Source: Curtobacterium sp. MCSS17_007 (lineage in GTDB: Bacteria > Actinomycetota > Actinomycetes > Actinomycetales > Microbacteriaceae). Taken from it: a stretch of 64,000 bases of DNA. This document shows positions 7,895 through 16,239 of the stretch, one piece after another. The notes beneath the pieces are model-generated. The model made no database searches and had not been told where the DNA came from. It saw only the letters and a list, made by a program, of their open reading frames with translations. The DNA lies in contig NZ_CP126257.1 in assembly GCF_003234175.2 (NCBI RefSeq), positions 1,240,001 through 1,304,000 of the forward strand. Reading direction: 5' to 3'. Position 1 is the first letter of the stretch. Every line of letters starts with the position of its first letter. Made by a program: the position numbers and the translations under genes.

Positions 7895-8767
7895 TCAGGC
7901 CCAGAACGCCGCGATCGCCTCGGCCACGGCCTCGCCCTGCCGCCGCCCCTCGGTCGCCGACGGTGCCTGCGTCGACAGTGACAGGGAGTCGTCGCCGAAC
8001 GCGTGCTGCGCACCGCTGTCGGCGACGATGGTCTCGACCGAGCTCCCGCCGGCCCGCAGGGACTCCACCGCCAGGTCGAGCCACGGCCCGAGCGGCGACG
8101 GACCCTCCGGCCCGCAGGCGACGACGAGCACGCGCTCGTGCCCGGCGACGACGTCGGCGTTCGTGGCCGAGCGGAGGCCACCGTCGATGTGCGGCACGCC
8201 GTCGATGTGCACCGGCGACCAGACGAACGGCACCGAGCAGCTGGCGGCGACCGCACGGGGGAGCGGCACACCGGTGGTCGCGGTGAGCACCTTGAAGGTC
8301 CCGTCGACCGCGTCGATGGTCGTGACACCGAGCGGCTTCTCCGGCCACTCGGTCGAGGGCAGCGTCTCCGCGAACGTCGCGGTGCGCTCGTCGTCGGACT
8401 GGCCCGTCACGACCTGCTGGGCGGCGGCGCCGAGCCGCGCGCGGGCGTCCTGCTCCGAGGTCGCGCCGGCCAGGACCTGGACGAGTCGCTCCTGGAAGTC
8501 CTCGCCGGCGATCCGCTCCGGCTCGACGTAGGTGCTCGGCAGCGGAGCGTGCTGCTGCTCGAACGCCTGCGTGACGGCGCCGGCGCGGACGAACGCCCCG
8601 ACGACGCTCCCGGCGCTCGAGCCCACGACGAGGTCCGCGGCGTCGAGGTCGACCCCTGCGTCCTGCAGGGCGGAGAGCACTCCGACCTCCCACGCGATGC
8701 CGGCGACGCCGCCTCCGCCGAGGACGAGTGCTCTGGTTCCGGGCGTGGGGCTGGCGATGTCCGTCAT
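7895..8767 (-). CDS. patatin-like phospholipase
   Basis: A 290-residue protein with the patatin signatures: oxyanion loop GGGGVAG (about 17-23), nucleophile elbow G-S-S-A-G (S51) and the catalytic Asp in DGG (D195-G-G). It should hydrolyse acyl esters of phospholipids or related lipids using a Ser-Asp dyad. No signal peptide or membrane segment is seen. It sits alone between the peptidase and the oxidoreductase, all on the minus strand but separated by a strong hairpin upstream. Confidence 0.88.
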   Translation of the reverse strand: MTDIASPTPGTRALVLGGGGVAGIAWEVGVLSALQDAGVDLDAADLVVGSSAGSVVGAFVRAGAVTQAFEQQHAPLPSTYVEPERIAGEDFQERLVQVLAGATSEQDARARLGAAAQQVVTGQSDDERTATFAETLPSTEWPEKPLGVTTIDAVDGTFKVLTATTGVPLPRAVAASCSVPFVWSPVHIDGVPHIDGGLRSATNADVVAGHERVLVVACGPEGPSPLGPWLDLAVESLRAGGSSVETIVADSGAQHAFGDDSLSLSTQAPSATEGRRQGEAVAEAIAAFWA

Positions 8768-8793
8768 GTCACCTGTGTACCAGGTGGCCGACG

Positions 8794-8841
8794 GACGGAC
8801 GGGAGGCGCGTGGCACGGCCGCCACGCGCCTCCCGTCCGTC
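8794..8841. terminator. terminator hairpin, GACGGGAGGC family
   Basis: A 21-bp perfect stem (8794-8814 with 8821-8841) and a 6-base loop, located just after the stop side of the quinone oxidoreductase gene. Outer bases CAGGTG and CACCTG extend the symmetry further. It carries the core GACGGGAGGC shared by several intergenic hairpins in this window. Confidence 0.75.
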
Positions 8842-8870
8842 ACCTGGTCGTCACCGACCGCTCGGTGGTC

Positions 8871-9899
8871 CTACGCGGACGCGACGTCGATGAGGACCTT
8901 GCCGACCGCGTCGCCCTCGACCGCGTCGTGGGCGGCGGCGGTGTCCTCGAGCGCGAAGCGGACGAGGGGCAGCCCGGCGTCCTCCCCGACGGGCAGCACG
9001 CCGTCGCGGAGTGCTGCGGTGACGTCCTCCGCGGCGGCGGACAGTGCCTCGGCACCGATCGTGTAGAGCAGCAGGAACTGGTAGCGGGCGTTCACCGACA
9101 TGTTCGGGCGGATCGGGAGCGTCGCCTCGTCGCCGCCGTTGTTCGCGTAGATCGACACGACGCCGTGGTTCGCCAGGACGTCCGCGACGAGCTGCGCGTT
9201 CTGCGGGATCGAGACCTCGACGACGATGTCGACGCCGTCCGGGGCGATCTCGCGGATGCGTGCGGCGGCGTCCTCGTCGCGGTAGTTCACGGTGTGGTGC
9301 GCGCCGGCCGCGGTCGCGAGGGCGGCCTTCGCGTCCGAGCTGATCGTGGTGACGACCGTCGCGCCGGCCCACCGGGCGAGCTGGATCGCCGCGTGGCCGA
9401 CGGCTCCGGCGCCGCCGGCGACCAGGACCGTGCGCCCCTCGAGCGCGCCGGGGGACAGCCGCGACGGGCCGTCCTCGTGGGTGGTCAGCGCGCGGTGTGC
9501 GGTCATCGCGGGGACGCCGAGCGAGGCGCCGACGTCGAAGGTCGTGCCCTCGGGCAACGGGACCGCGCGTTCGGCCGGGACCACGGTGAACTCCTGCGCG
9601 GTGCCGGTGGGGCGGCTCGCGGCGGCCATGTAGAGCCAGACGCGGTCGCCCTCGGCCAGGGTGTCGACGCCCTCGCCGACGGCGTCGACCACGCCGGCGC
9701 CGTCCTGGTTCGGGGTGATCTCCGGGAAGGGCAGACCGTCGCCGTAGGTGCCCCCGGCACGGGCCTTCCAGTCGGTCGGGTTGACGCCCGAGACGACGAC
9801 GCGGACGCGGACCTCGCCGGGGCCGGGCTGCGGTACCTCCCGCTCGACCAGGTCGAGGACGCTGCTGTCACCGGGCTTCGTGTAGACGATCGATCGCAT
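8871..9899 (-). CDS. NADPH:quinone reductase-type medium-chain dehydrogenase
   Basis: A 342-residue enzyme of the zinc-free quinone oxidoreductase branch of the medium-chain dehydrogenases. The N-terminal GroES-like domain has GEVRVRVVVSGVNPTDWKAR. The Rossmann domain carries VLVAGGAGAVGHAAIQLARW. The zinc ligands of alcohol dehydrogenases are missing. It would reduce quinones or reactive enones with NADPH. ATG 9897-9899 gives the family-typical N-terminus MRSIVYTKPG; a GTG 15 bases upstream is an alternative. Confidence 0.85.
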   Translation of the reverse strand: MRSIVYTKPGDSSVLDLVEREVPQPGPGEVRVRVVVSGVNPTDWKARAGGTYGDGLPFPEITPNQDGAGVVDAVGEGVDTLAEGDRVWLYMAAASRPTGTAQEFTVVPAERAVPLPEGTTFDVGASLGVPAMTAHRALTTHEDGPSRLSPGALEGRTVLVAGGAGAVGHAAIQLARWAGATVVTTISSDAKAALATAAGAHHTVNYRDEDAAARIREIAPDGVDIVVEVSIPQNAQLVADVLANHGVVSIYANNGGDEATLPIRPNMSVNARYQFLLLYTIGAEALSAAAEDVTAALRDGVLPVGEDAGLPLVRFALEDTAAAHDAVEGDAVGKVLIDVASA

Positions 9900-9960
9900 G
9901 TGACCAGGCAACACCCGGGGGCCGCCCGGTCTTCCTGGGGACCGTCAGCGGTCGGTGCCC

Positions 9961-10040
9961 GCGCGTGTCAGCGGGCGTCGGTCCGTAGCCGCGCGTGTCA
10001 GCGGGCGTCGGTCCGTACCCGCGCGTGTCAGCGCGCGTCG
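9961..10040. repeat. 30-nt tandem repeat over the hxlR stop codon
   Basis: Two 30-base units (9961-9990 and 9991-10020) differ by one base and are followed by a third partial unit (10021-10040), each starting GCGCGTGTCAGCG. The stop codon of the HxlR gene lies inside the third unit, so the array is a local duplication of that gene's 3' end, with the stop duplicated in each unit. Confidence 0.9.
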
Positions 10041-10390
10041 TAGGCGTCGCGCGAGTCCTGAACGTCGGCCATGTGCGAGGTCGCCCAGTCCTCGAGGGGC
10101 TCGAGCACGGTGCGCAGGGAGCGCCCTCGCTCGGTGAGCTCGTACTCGACCCGCGGTGGGATCTCGGCGAAGACCGTGCGCGTCACGAGCCCGTCCCGCT
10201 CGAGCGCTCGGAGCGTCTGCGTGAGCATCTTCTGCGACACGCCCTGCACCCGGTTCGCGATGACGGAGTAGCGCTGGGGACCGTCGACGAGCGACCCGAT
10301 GGTCAGCACGCTCCACCGGTCGCCGATGCGGTCGAGCAGCTGCCGCGAGGGGCAGTCCGCCGCGTAGGGGCTGTAATCGATCGCCGACAT
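10028..10390 (-). CDS. HxlR family transcriptional regulator
   Basis: A 120-residue winged-helix regulator with the HxlR hallmarks: an early cysteine (DCPSRQLLDRIGDRWSVLTI), the recognition helix GVSQKMLTQTLRALERDGL, and wing residues PPRVEYELTERGRSL. The cysteine near residue 13 is in the position used for redox or electrophile sensing in relatives such as YodB. GGAGG precedes the ATG by about six bases. It is divergent to an NAD(P)-binding oxidoreductase, which is its likely target. Confidence 0.9.
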   Translation of the reverse strand: MSAIDYSPYAADCPSRQLLDRIGDRWSVLTIGSLVDGPQRYSVIANRVQGVSQKMLTQTLRALERDGLVTRTVFAEIPPRVEYELTERGRSLRTVLEPLEDWATSHMADVQDSRDAYDAR

Positions 10391-10420
10391 CCTGACCTCC
10401 GTTACGCACTGCGAGGTGCC

Positions 10421-10441
10421 TACTTCCCATAAGAGAGTAAC
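10421..10441. promoter_or_regulatory. candidate HxlR operator
   Basis: TACTTCCCATAAGAGAGTAAC in the divergent gap resembles the TACTT-N-AGTA symmetric sites of HxlR-type regulators. GTTAC at 10401-10405 mirrors GTAAC at its end. Suggested by symmetry and position only. Confidence 0.4.
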
Positions 10442-10480
10442 GCGAGTACGGTCGGCTGCACCAGTCACGGAAGGACACTC

Positions 10481-11134
10481 ATGACCAACATCGTCGTCTT
10501 CGGCGGCACCGGGTACGCCGGCTCCGCCATCGTCCGCGAGGCCCTGTCCCGCGGCATCACCGTCACCGCCGTCGCCCGCGACACCTCCAAGCTCGACGCC
10601 GCCGAGGGGCTCACCCTCGCGCAGGGCGACGCCTTCGACGAGGCGTTCGTGTCGGACGTCACGAAGGGCGCCGACGTCGTCGTGGTCTCGCTGCACGCGG
10701 TCCAGGCGGACGGCAGTGAGCTCAAGGACAAGTTCCAGCACTTCGTCGACGCGGCTGCCGCTGCCGGCGCTCGTCTCGGCATCGTCGGCGGTGCCGGCTC
10801 GCTGCTCGTCGCCGAGGGCGGTCCGGCGCTGTTCGACACCCCGGAGTTCCCGGACGCCTTCAAGGGCGAGGCGAAGAGCCACGGCGAGATCCTCGACCGT
10901 CTGCGCTCCGGCGCGTACACCGGCGACGTCGACTGGTTCTACGTGAGCCCGGCCGCGGCCTTCGGCGGGTACAACCCCGGCGAGCGCACGGGCTCGTACC
11001 GCACGACGGACGACCTGCTCCTCACCGACGCCGACGGCGGCTCGGACATCTCCGGTGACGACTTCGCGATCGCCTTCGTCGACGAGATCGCCTCGCCGGC
11101 CCACCACCGCGCGCGCTTCGGCGTCGCGTACTGA
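10481..11134 (+). CDS. NAD(P)-binding oxidoreductase, NmrA/YwnB-like
   Basis: A 217-residue protein with an N-terminal dinucleotide motif (IVVFGGTGYAGSAIVREAL) and the atypical short-chain-dehydrogenase fold seen in NmrA/YwnB-like proteins. No YxxxK catalytic pair is obvious, so it may be a redox sensor or a flavin/quinone-related reductase. GGAAGGAC precedes the ATG. The divergent HxlR regulator suggests induction by electrophiles or disulfide stress. Confidence 0.8.
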   Translation: MTNIVVFGGTGYAGSAIVREALSRGITVTAVARDTSKLDAAEGLTLAQGDAFDEAFVSDVTKGADVVVVSLHAVQADGSELKDKFQHFVDAAAAAGARLGIVGGAGSLLVAEGGPALFDTPEFPDAFKGEAKSHGEILDRLRSGAYTGDVDWFYVSPAAAFGGYNPGERTGSYRTTDDLLLTDADGGSDISGDDFAIAFVDEIASPAHHRARFGVAY

Positions 11135-11170
11135 CGCGAGCGGCCGACGCGACCGGCTGACGGAACCGGC

Positions 11171-11220
11171 TGACGGACGGGAGGCGCGGTGCGGGCTCGC
11201 ACCGTGCCTCCCGTCCGTCA
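11171..11220. terminator. terminator hairpin, GACGGGAGGC family
   Basis: A 23-bp stem with a single G-U pair and a 4-base loop lies just after the oxidoreductase stop. It contains the shared core GACGGGAGGC and its complement GCCTCCCGTC. Confidence 0.75.
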
Positions 11221-11252
11221 CGTGGTGCGTCGCGCCCGCGCACAGCTGCCTC

Positions 11253-11335
11253 GCGCCGAACCATGATCCCGACATCGAACCAGGCCGACAGGTCGGTTCG
11301 ATGTCGGAAACGTGGTTCGATCCGGCGCCGCCGCG
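11253..11335. repeat. nested inverted repeat between convergent genes
   Basis: A 13-bp perfect inverted repeat (CCGACATCGAACC 11269-11281 with GGTTCGATGTCGG 11295-11307) is nested in a second, imperfect outer pair (GAACCATGAT and CGTGGTTCGATC with GGCGC flanks). The core word GGTTCGAT appears in both. It lies between the oxidoreductase terminator and the MFS stop codon. Confidence 0.65.
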
Positions 11336-11340
11336 CCGCG

Positions 11341-12663
11341 CTACCGGTGCTCGATCGCCGGCAGCGGCACGTGGTGCCGCATCCGCACCGCCAGGTGCAG
11401 CCCACCCCGACGTGCGAGCACGAGACCCACGACCCCGGCGGCGACGGCGGGCACGCCCCCGGCGACCACCATGCCGACGTGCGCCCCGAAGTGGTCGACG
11501 ACCTGACCCATGAGCGGGCCGCCGAGCGCCTGACCGCCGAGCAGGACGAGCACGTACAGCGACATCACCCGGCCGCGGATGGCGACGTTCGACGACAGCT
11601 GCACGAGCGAGTTGGACGCCGTCATGAACAGCAGCTGCGACATGCCGACGGCGACCAGTGCGACGGTGAACGGCGCGATGGCCGGGATCGAACCGCTCAC
11701 GGCGAGCAGCACGCCCGTCCAGAACACCCCGCCGACGATCGTCCGGAGCCGCACCGTCGCGCGCCGCGTCGAGAGCAGGGCCCCGGCGAGGGCGCCGACC
11801 GCGACGGCGGAGTTGAACACGCCGTAGCCGCCTGCACCGACGTCGTACACCTCGGACGCGAAGGCCGAGAGCAGCACCGGCATCGTCAGCGCGAACACCG
11901 AGAAGAACGCCATCAGGACCACCGGCACCAGGATGGTGGGCTTCCGGACGGCGTAGCGGAGGCCCTCGACGAGCTGCCCCTTCGACCGCGGAGCGGGCGG
12001 GGTCCGGTGCAGCTCGGAGGTCCGGAGGAACCCGAGCGTCACGACGACGGCGACGCAGGCGACCGCGTTCACCCCGAACGACCAGCCCGCACCGACCGCG
12101 ACGAGCAGCGCCCCGGAGAGTGCCGGTCCGATCATCCCGCCGAGCTGGAACACGCTCGAGTTGACGCTGATGGCGTTCCGCAGGTGCTGGTGCCCGACGA
12201 TCTCCGTGACGAAGACCTGGCGCGCCGGGTTGTCGATGACGGTCACCATGCCGACCAGGAACGCGATCACCCAGATGTGCCACGCCTCGACCGCACCGGT
12301 CAGTGTGAGGACCGCGAGCAGCGCGGAGAGCACCGCGAACGCGCCCTGCGTGAGCATCATCAGCGCGCGTTTCGAGAACCGGTCGACGAGCACCCCGCCC
12401 CAGAGGCCGAACAGCAGCATCGGCGCGAACTGGCAGGCGACGGTGATGCCGACCTGCGCGACCGAGCCCGTGAGCTGCAGCACGAGCCAGTCCTGGGCGA
12501 TCCGCTGCATCCACCCGGCGGTCATCGCGACGAGGTTCGTCGCCGTGAACAACCGGAAGTTCGGCACGGAGAGGGCGATGAGGGTGTGCCGCCAGGGTGG
12601 GCGCTCGGACTGGACCGGCAGGGGTTCGGTGGGCGGAGGGAGGGTCGTCGATGACGCACTCAC
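11341..12663 (-). CDS. MFS transporter, EntS/MFS_3-like exporter
   Basis: A 440-residue membrane protein with about 12 hydrophobic segments and the first-loop motif GGVLVDRFSKR. The N-terminal pattern WMQRIAQDWLVLQLTGS is typical of the enterobactin-exporter/MFS_3 branch, so export of a drug or siderophore-like compound is most likely. GTG 12661-12663 is chosen because the frame upstream is not membrane-protein-like. A divergent LysR regulator with a symmetric intergenic site probably controls it. Confidence 0.85.
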   Translation of the reverse strand: MSASSTTLPPPTEPLPVQSERPPWRHTLIALSVPNFRLFTATNLVAMTAGWMQRIAQDWLVLQLTGSVAQVGITVACQFAPMLLFGLWGGVLVDRFSKRALMMLTQGAFAVLSALLAVLTLTGAVEAWHIWVIAFLVGMVTVIDNPARQVFVTEIVGHQHLRNAISVNSSVFQLGGMIGPALSGALLVAVGAGWSFGVNAVACVAVVVTLGFLRTSELHRTPPAPRSKGQLVEGLRYAVRKPTILVPVVLMAFFSVFALTMPVLLSAFASEVYDVGAGGYGVFNSAVAVGALAGALLSTRRATVRLRTIVGGVFWTGVLLAVSGSIPAIAPFTVALVAVGMSQLLFMTASNSLVQLSSNVAIRGRVMSLYVLVLLGGQALGGPLMGQVVDHFGAHVGMVVAGGVPAVAAGVVGLVLARRGGLHLAVRMRHHVPLPAIEHR

Positions 12664-12728
12664 GGTGGTGGGGCTCCGGATCGTCGCTGGTGGGATCGGT
12701 ACCCATGTGAAACTACGTGGCGGCAGGT

Positions 12729-12775
12729 CATTCGACACCCCTATCGTGGCTATCACTCCATTGCGATGTCGAATG
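12729..12775. promoter_or_regulatory. long palindrome, candidate LysR operator
   Basis: Perfect 9-nt arms CATTCGACA (12729-12737) and TGTCGAATG (12767-12775) are separated by 29 bases in the divergent promoter of the MFS and LysR genes. LysR tetramers bind two spaced half regions of this scale. Confidence 0.5.
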
Positions 12776-12784
12776 AGGTGGGCC

Positions 12785-13642
12785 GTGCTCGATCCCGTGT
12801 TGCTCCGGACGTTCCTCGAGGTCGCCGAGACCGGCAGCTTCACGCTCGCGGGTCAGCGCCTCGGCATCAGCCAGCCGACGGTGTCGCAGCACGTCCGACG
12901 CCTGGAGACCGCCGTCGCACGCACGCTCGTGGCCCGCGACACCCGTGGTGTGGCGCTCACCGACAACGGTGACGCGATGGCCGGGTTCGCACGCTCCATC
13001 CTCGCGGCGCACGCCACCGCCGACGCGTACTTCTCCGGGGCGGCGGCCCGGGGACGACTGCGCTTCGGCGCGGCCGACGACCTCGCGATCACCCAGTTGC
13101 CGCGCATCCTCCGCGACTTCCGGCGGCTGCACCCGCAGGTCGACCTCGAGCTCACGGTGAACCAGTCCGCGCCGCTCCTGCGCCGGGTGCACGCGGGGCA
13201 GCTCGACCTCGTCTTCATCAAGCAGACCGCGGGGGAGTCCGCCGAGGGCACCCGGGTCGCGACCGACCAGATGGTGTGGATGGCCCAGGACGGCATCGCG
13301 CTCGAGTCGGGCGAGCCCGTCCCGCTCATCGTCTACCAGGCGCCGAGCATCAGCCGGCAGATGGCCATCGACGCGCTCGAGTCCGCCGGACGGACCTGGC
13401 GGATCACGTGCAACACCCGCGACGTCAACGGCGTCCTGGCGGCGGTGCGGGCGGGCATCGGCGTCGCGGTCTTCCCGCACTCGCTCATCCCCGCCGATCT
13501 GGTGAAGGTGTCGCAGCGGCTGTCCCTGCCGGACCTGCCGGCGGTCGACTACGTGCTCATCGCGAACCCGACCGTGCAGCGCGAGCCGATCGACGCCCTG
13601 ACGAGCGCGATCCTGTCGCGCGGGGTCGTGCGCGCGGTCTGA
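12785..13642 (+). CDS. LysR family transcriptional regulator
   Basis: A 285-residue LysR protein: winged helix-turn-helix at residues about 4-60 (VLLRTFLEVAETGSFTLAGQ then GISQPTVSQHVRRLE), then a periplasmic-binding-like effector domain. GTG 12785 is chosen because GAGG lies six bases upstream; ATG 12773 is possible. It faces away from the MFS exporter gene. The effector is unknown. Confidence 0.88.
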   Translation: MLDPVLLRTFLEVAETGSFTLAGQRLGISQPTVSQHVRRLETAVARTLVARDTRGVALTDNGDAMAGFARSILAAHATADAYFSGAAARGRLRFGAADDLAITQLPRILRDFRRLHPQVDLELTVNQSAPLLRRVHAGQLDLVFIKQTAGESAEGTRVATDQMVWMAQDGIALESGEPVPLIVYQAPSISRQMAIDALESAGRTWRITCNTRDVNGVLAAVRAGIGVAVFPHSLIPADLVKVSQRLSLPDLPAVDYVLIANPTVQREPIDALTSAILSRGVVRAV

Positions 13643-13650
13643 GGGTCGGC

Positions 13651-14928
13651 CTACGGCGCCAGGGTCGGCGTGGTGCCGGTGCCGGTGAGGTCGGGCAGCG
13701 TCACCCCGGCGAGCGGCAGCAGCGCCGCGGCCACGGCCCAGAGGAGCACGAGGGTCCCGACGCCGCCGAGCACCGCACCGAGGAGCCCCAGCGGCCGCTG
13801 CCACGTCGTGGCGGGGTGGCGGAGCGCAGCACAGGAGAACACGAGCGCGAGCACACCGAGCACCAGTCCGGTGACGTGCACCGCGGCGGGGGCGGTGAAC
13901 CACCAGGCGGCGAGTCCGAGCGTACCCACGGCGGTGACCGCGCCGAGGGCGGCTGCCGGCGTCGCACCGATGGCGGAGCGGCCGCGGTCACGGCGCTCCC
14001 GGCGTTCGGTCGGGAGGTCCGACCCGGCCCCGTCGGAGCCGCCCGCCGCCGTCTCGGAGGAGCCGGAGGCCGCGCCGGGCGTCGGGACGTCGGCTGCGGT
14101 CACCCGCCCGCCGATGGACGGTGCCGGTGCCGGTGCGCCCGCCGCGGCACCGCCGCCGACACCGGGGAACACCTCCGTCGACAGCGGTGCGGCCGCGTCG
14201 GTGAGTGCGGACGCGGGCGGGGCGATCACCGCGTCGAACGGGGTCGGAGCGGACTCCACCACGGTCGGGCGCGGTGCCTGCTGTCGGGCGAACCGGGCCG
14301 GCGTCCGGTACCCGATCGGGCCGGAGGGCTCGGGCTCGGTGCCCTCGACCAGGACGTGCTCGAGACCGGGCACCGAGAAGCGCGGTTGTCCCACCACGGG
14401 CGCGGCCGGTGCGGCGGGCTGCACCGGTGCCTGCGCAGCGGCTGCGGCCGCGGGGTGCGCCGGGTCGGACGGGGGCGCGAGCGGTCCCCGCAGGCGCTCC
14501 TGCCGGATCGACGCGGCCGGTCCGTCGGCGGCGAGGTCGACGGGCGACACCGGCAACGGCGCCGTGTCGAACGGTGCGACCTGCACGGTCGGTGAGGTCG
14601 GCGCCGGCGGGAGCAGGTGCTCCTGCGGCGGGTAGTCGGGCACGTGGCCGTCGGGGAGCGGGCCCGTCGGTGCGACCGACGCGGACGCGCTCCCGGCCGC
14701 CGGGGTGTCTGCGGCGGGCTCCTGCGTGACGGTCCCAGCGGCACCAGCAGCGGCACCAGCAGCAGCACCAGCACCAGCACCAGCAGCGCCGTGCGTGGTG
14801 GCTGCCGCGACGTGCGTGGCGGGGGCGTGCCGTGTCGCCGGCCCCGTCGGGTCCTCCGGGGGTGCGACAACCCACGCGGGGACGGCTCGACGCGGCCGGT
14901 CCCGGTCCGACATGCGGTGCGACGCCAC
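13651..14928 (-). CDS. Pro/Ala-rich membrane protein of unknown function
   Basis: About 425 residues. The first 310 are low-complexity, rich in Pro, Ala and Gly with acidic patches, including an Ala/Gly run encoded by CAGCAC-type repeats near 14738-14790. The last 110 residues hold three hydrophobic segments and a short polar tail. Such proteins usually have a long cytoplasmic tail and a small membrane domain. GTG 14926-14928 is chosen because AGGGAG lies five bases upstream; an ATG 27 bases further upstream is possible. No family is recognised. Confidence 0.6.
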   Translation of the reverse strand: MASHRMSDRDRPRRAVPAWVVAPPEDPTGPATRHAPATHVAAATTHGAAGAGAGAAAGAAAGAAGTVTQEPAADTPAAGSASASVAPTGPLPDGHVPDYPPQEHLLPPAPTSPTVQVAPFDTAPLPVSPVDLAADGPAASIRQERLRGPLAPPSDPAHPAAAAAAQAPVQPAAPAAPVVGQPRFSVPGLEHVLVEGTEPEPSGPIGYRTPARFARQQAPRPTVVESAPTPFDAVIAPPASALTDAAAPLSTEVFPGVGGGAAAGAPAPAPSIGGRVTAADVPTPGAASGSSETAAGGSDGAGSDLPTERRERRDRGRSAIGATPAAALGAVTAVGTLGLAAWWFTAPAAVHVTGLVLGVLALVFSCAALRHPATTWQRPLGLLGAVLGGVGTLVLLWAVAAALLPLAGVTLPDLTGTGTTPTLAP

Positions 14929-15033
14929 TCGTGCTCCCTCGCTCTGCTGATCCATCGTCAGTTCTATCCGCGTGCATGCACTCCTGCGCAGCCCCAGTTC
15001 CGGGGTCGCGCCCGCGCTCCCGCTCCGGAACGT

Positions 15034-15081
15034 GACGAGGGCGGTCCCGCAGCGCGATGGCGCTGCGGGACCGCCCTCGTC
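15034..15081. terminator. strong terminator hairpin
   Basis: A 22-bp perfect stem with a 4-base loop (GATG) lies downstream of the stop of the F420-reductase-like gene and upstream of the Pro/Ala-rich gene, so it ends the former's minus-strand transcript. Confidence 0.75.
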
Positions 15082-15099
15082 CGCACGGTGCGGTGCGGT

Positions 15100-15747
15100 C
15101 TACATGTCGCGGTAGCGCTTCGCCTCGGTGAGCTTGGCGCGGAGCTCGTCCGCGGTGAAGCGCGTCACGTAGCCGGGGGTGTCGCGCTGGATGCGCCAGC
15201 CCTCGGTGAGCGGACCCGCGTCGACCACGTCGAAGCCGAAGGCGTCGATCAGGTCGGACACCACGCGCTTGGCCTCGGCGTCGTCACCGGCCACCACGAG
15301 CGCGCGACGGTCGGGGGTGCCCGCCGGCGTCGCCTCGTCGGTGAGGGCCGGCGCGGCGATGTGGTTGAACGCCTTCACGACGCGCGCGCCCTGCAGGTGG
15401 TCCTGCAACAGCTCGGCCGTGGTCGTCGTCTCGTCGTCGAGGGCCGCGATGTGGCCGTCGCGCTGCGGGTAGTAGTTGTTCGTGTCGATCACGACCTTGC
15501 CGACGAGGGGCTCGACGGGGATGGTCTCGATCGCGGCGAGCGGGGTCGTCACGACGACGATGTCGCCGGCGGCCGCGGCCTCGTCGCGGGTCGCCGCGCG
15601 GGCGTGCTCGCCGAGCTCCTCGACGAGCCCCTGCAGCGTCTCGGGGCCGCGCGAGTTGGCGATCACGACGTCGTGGCCGTGCCGCACCGCGAGGCGCGCG
15701 AGCTGGGATCCGATGTTGCCTGCTCCGATGATGCCGATGGTGGTCAT
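15100..15747 (-). CDS. NADPH-dependent F420 reductase-like protein
   Basis: A 215-residue Rossmann protein starting TTIGIIGAGNIGSQLARLAVR, followed by VVIANSRGPETL, matching the NADP-dependent F420 oxidoreductase / NAD(P)-binding family. Later blocks VVIDTNNYYPQRDG and VVKAFNHIAA are also family-typical. True F420 dependence cannot be told from sequence; many actinobacterial members are simply named NAD(P)-binding. ATG 15745-15747 gives the correct short N-terminus. Confidence 0.8.
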   Translation of the reverse strand: MTTIGIIGAGNIGSQLARLAVRHGHDVVIANSRGPETLQGLVEELGEHARAATRDEAAAAGDIVVVTTPLAAIETIPVEPLVGKVVIDTNNYYPQRDGHIAALDDETTTTAELLQDHLQGARVVKAFNHIAAPALTDEATPAGTPDRRALVVAGDDAEAKRVVSDLIDAFGFDVVDAGPLTEGWRIQRDTPGYVTRFTADELRAKLTEAKRYRDM

Positions 15748-15803
15748 GTGTGCGTGCAACGCGGCTCCGGACGACGCATTCCCCACGGGTGCATGATGGC
15801 CGC

Positions 15804-16100
15804 ATGGCCCACGAGTTCCGCGACGAAGCCGACCGCGACCGCTACGCGATGTACGTCGACGGCGAGCTCGTGAGCGTGCTCGACTACCGGGCCGGGCACG
15901 ACGCCGTGTCGTTCCCGCACACGTACACGGTCCCGGCGCACCGCGGCCACGGCTACGCGGCAGCGCTCGTCGAGCACGCCGTCGCGGACGTGGAGACCCG
16001 GACCACGAAGCGCATCGTCCCGATGTGCTGGTTCGTCGGCAAGTGGTTCGACGAGCACCCGGAGAAGGCCGACCTGCTCAGCCGCGGCGCCGCGGACTGA
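15804..16100 (+). CDS. GCN5-related N-acetyltransferase, YjdJ type
   Basis: A 98-residue minimal acetyltransferase. The acetyl-CoA-binding turn is in VPAHRGHGYAAALVEHAV, and IVPMCWFVGKWFDEHPE is characteristic of the small YjdJ-like group. CATGAT at 15792-15797 sits six bases before the ATG, so the mRNA is probably leaderless. The substrate is unknown. Confidence 0.82.
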   Translation: MAHEFRDEADRDRYAMYVDGELVSVLDYRAGHDAVSFPHTYTVPAHRGHGYAAALVEHAVADVETRTTKRIVPMCWFVGKWFDEHPEKADLLSRGAAD

Positions 16101-16239
16101 GGCACCCGCCGTCCGGCCGCAGCGTCGCCGCCGGACCCGACCGCTCGGGTGAGCGGGATCGGGACGTGGCCGCCGGTAGGGTGGCTGCACCCACCAGCGT
16201 CGGGCACCCGACGCACGCAGTGACAGGCTGGAGACCGCG

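Noticed and set aside
6016..8286. 756-codon plus-strand frame antisense to the S9 peptidase
   Set aside because: The peptidase has a full catalytic triad in the other strand; this frame is low-complexity.
10028..12706. 892-codon minus-strand frame spanning hxlR, an oxidoreductase and the MFS gene
   Set aside because: Only its last 120 codons (HxlR) are real. The rest is antisense or off-frame to two well-supported genes.
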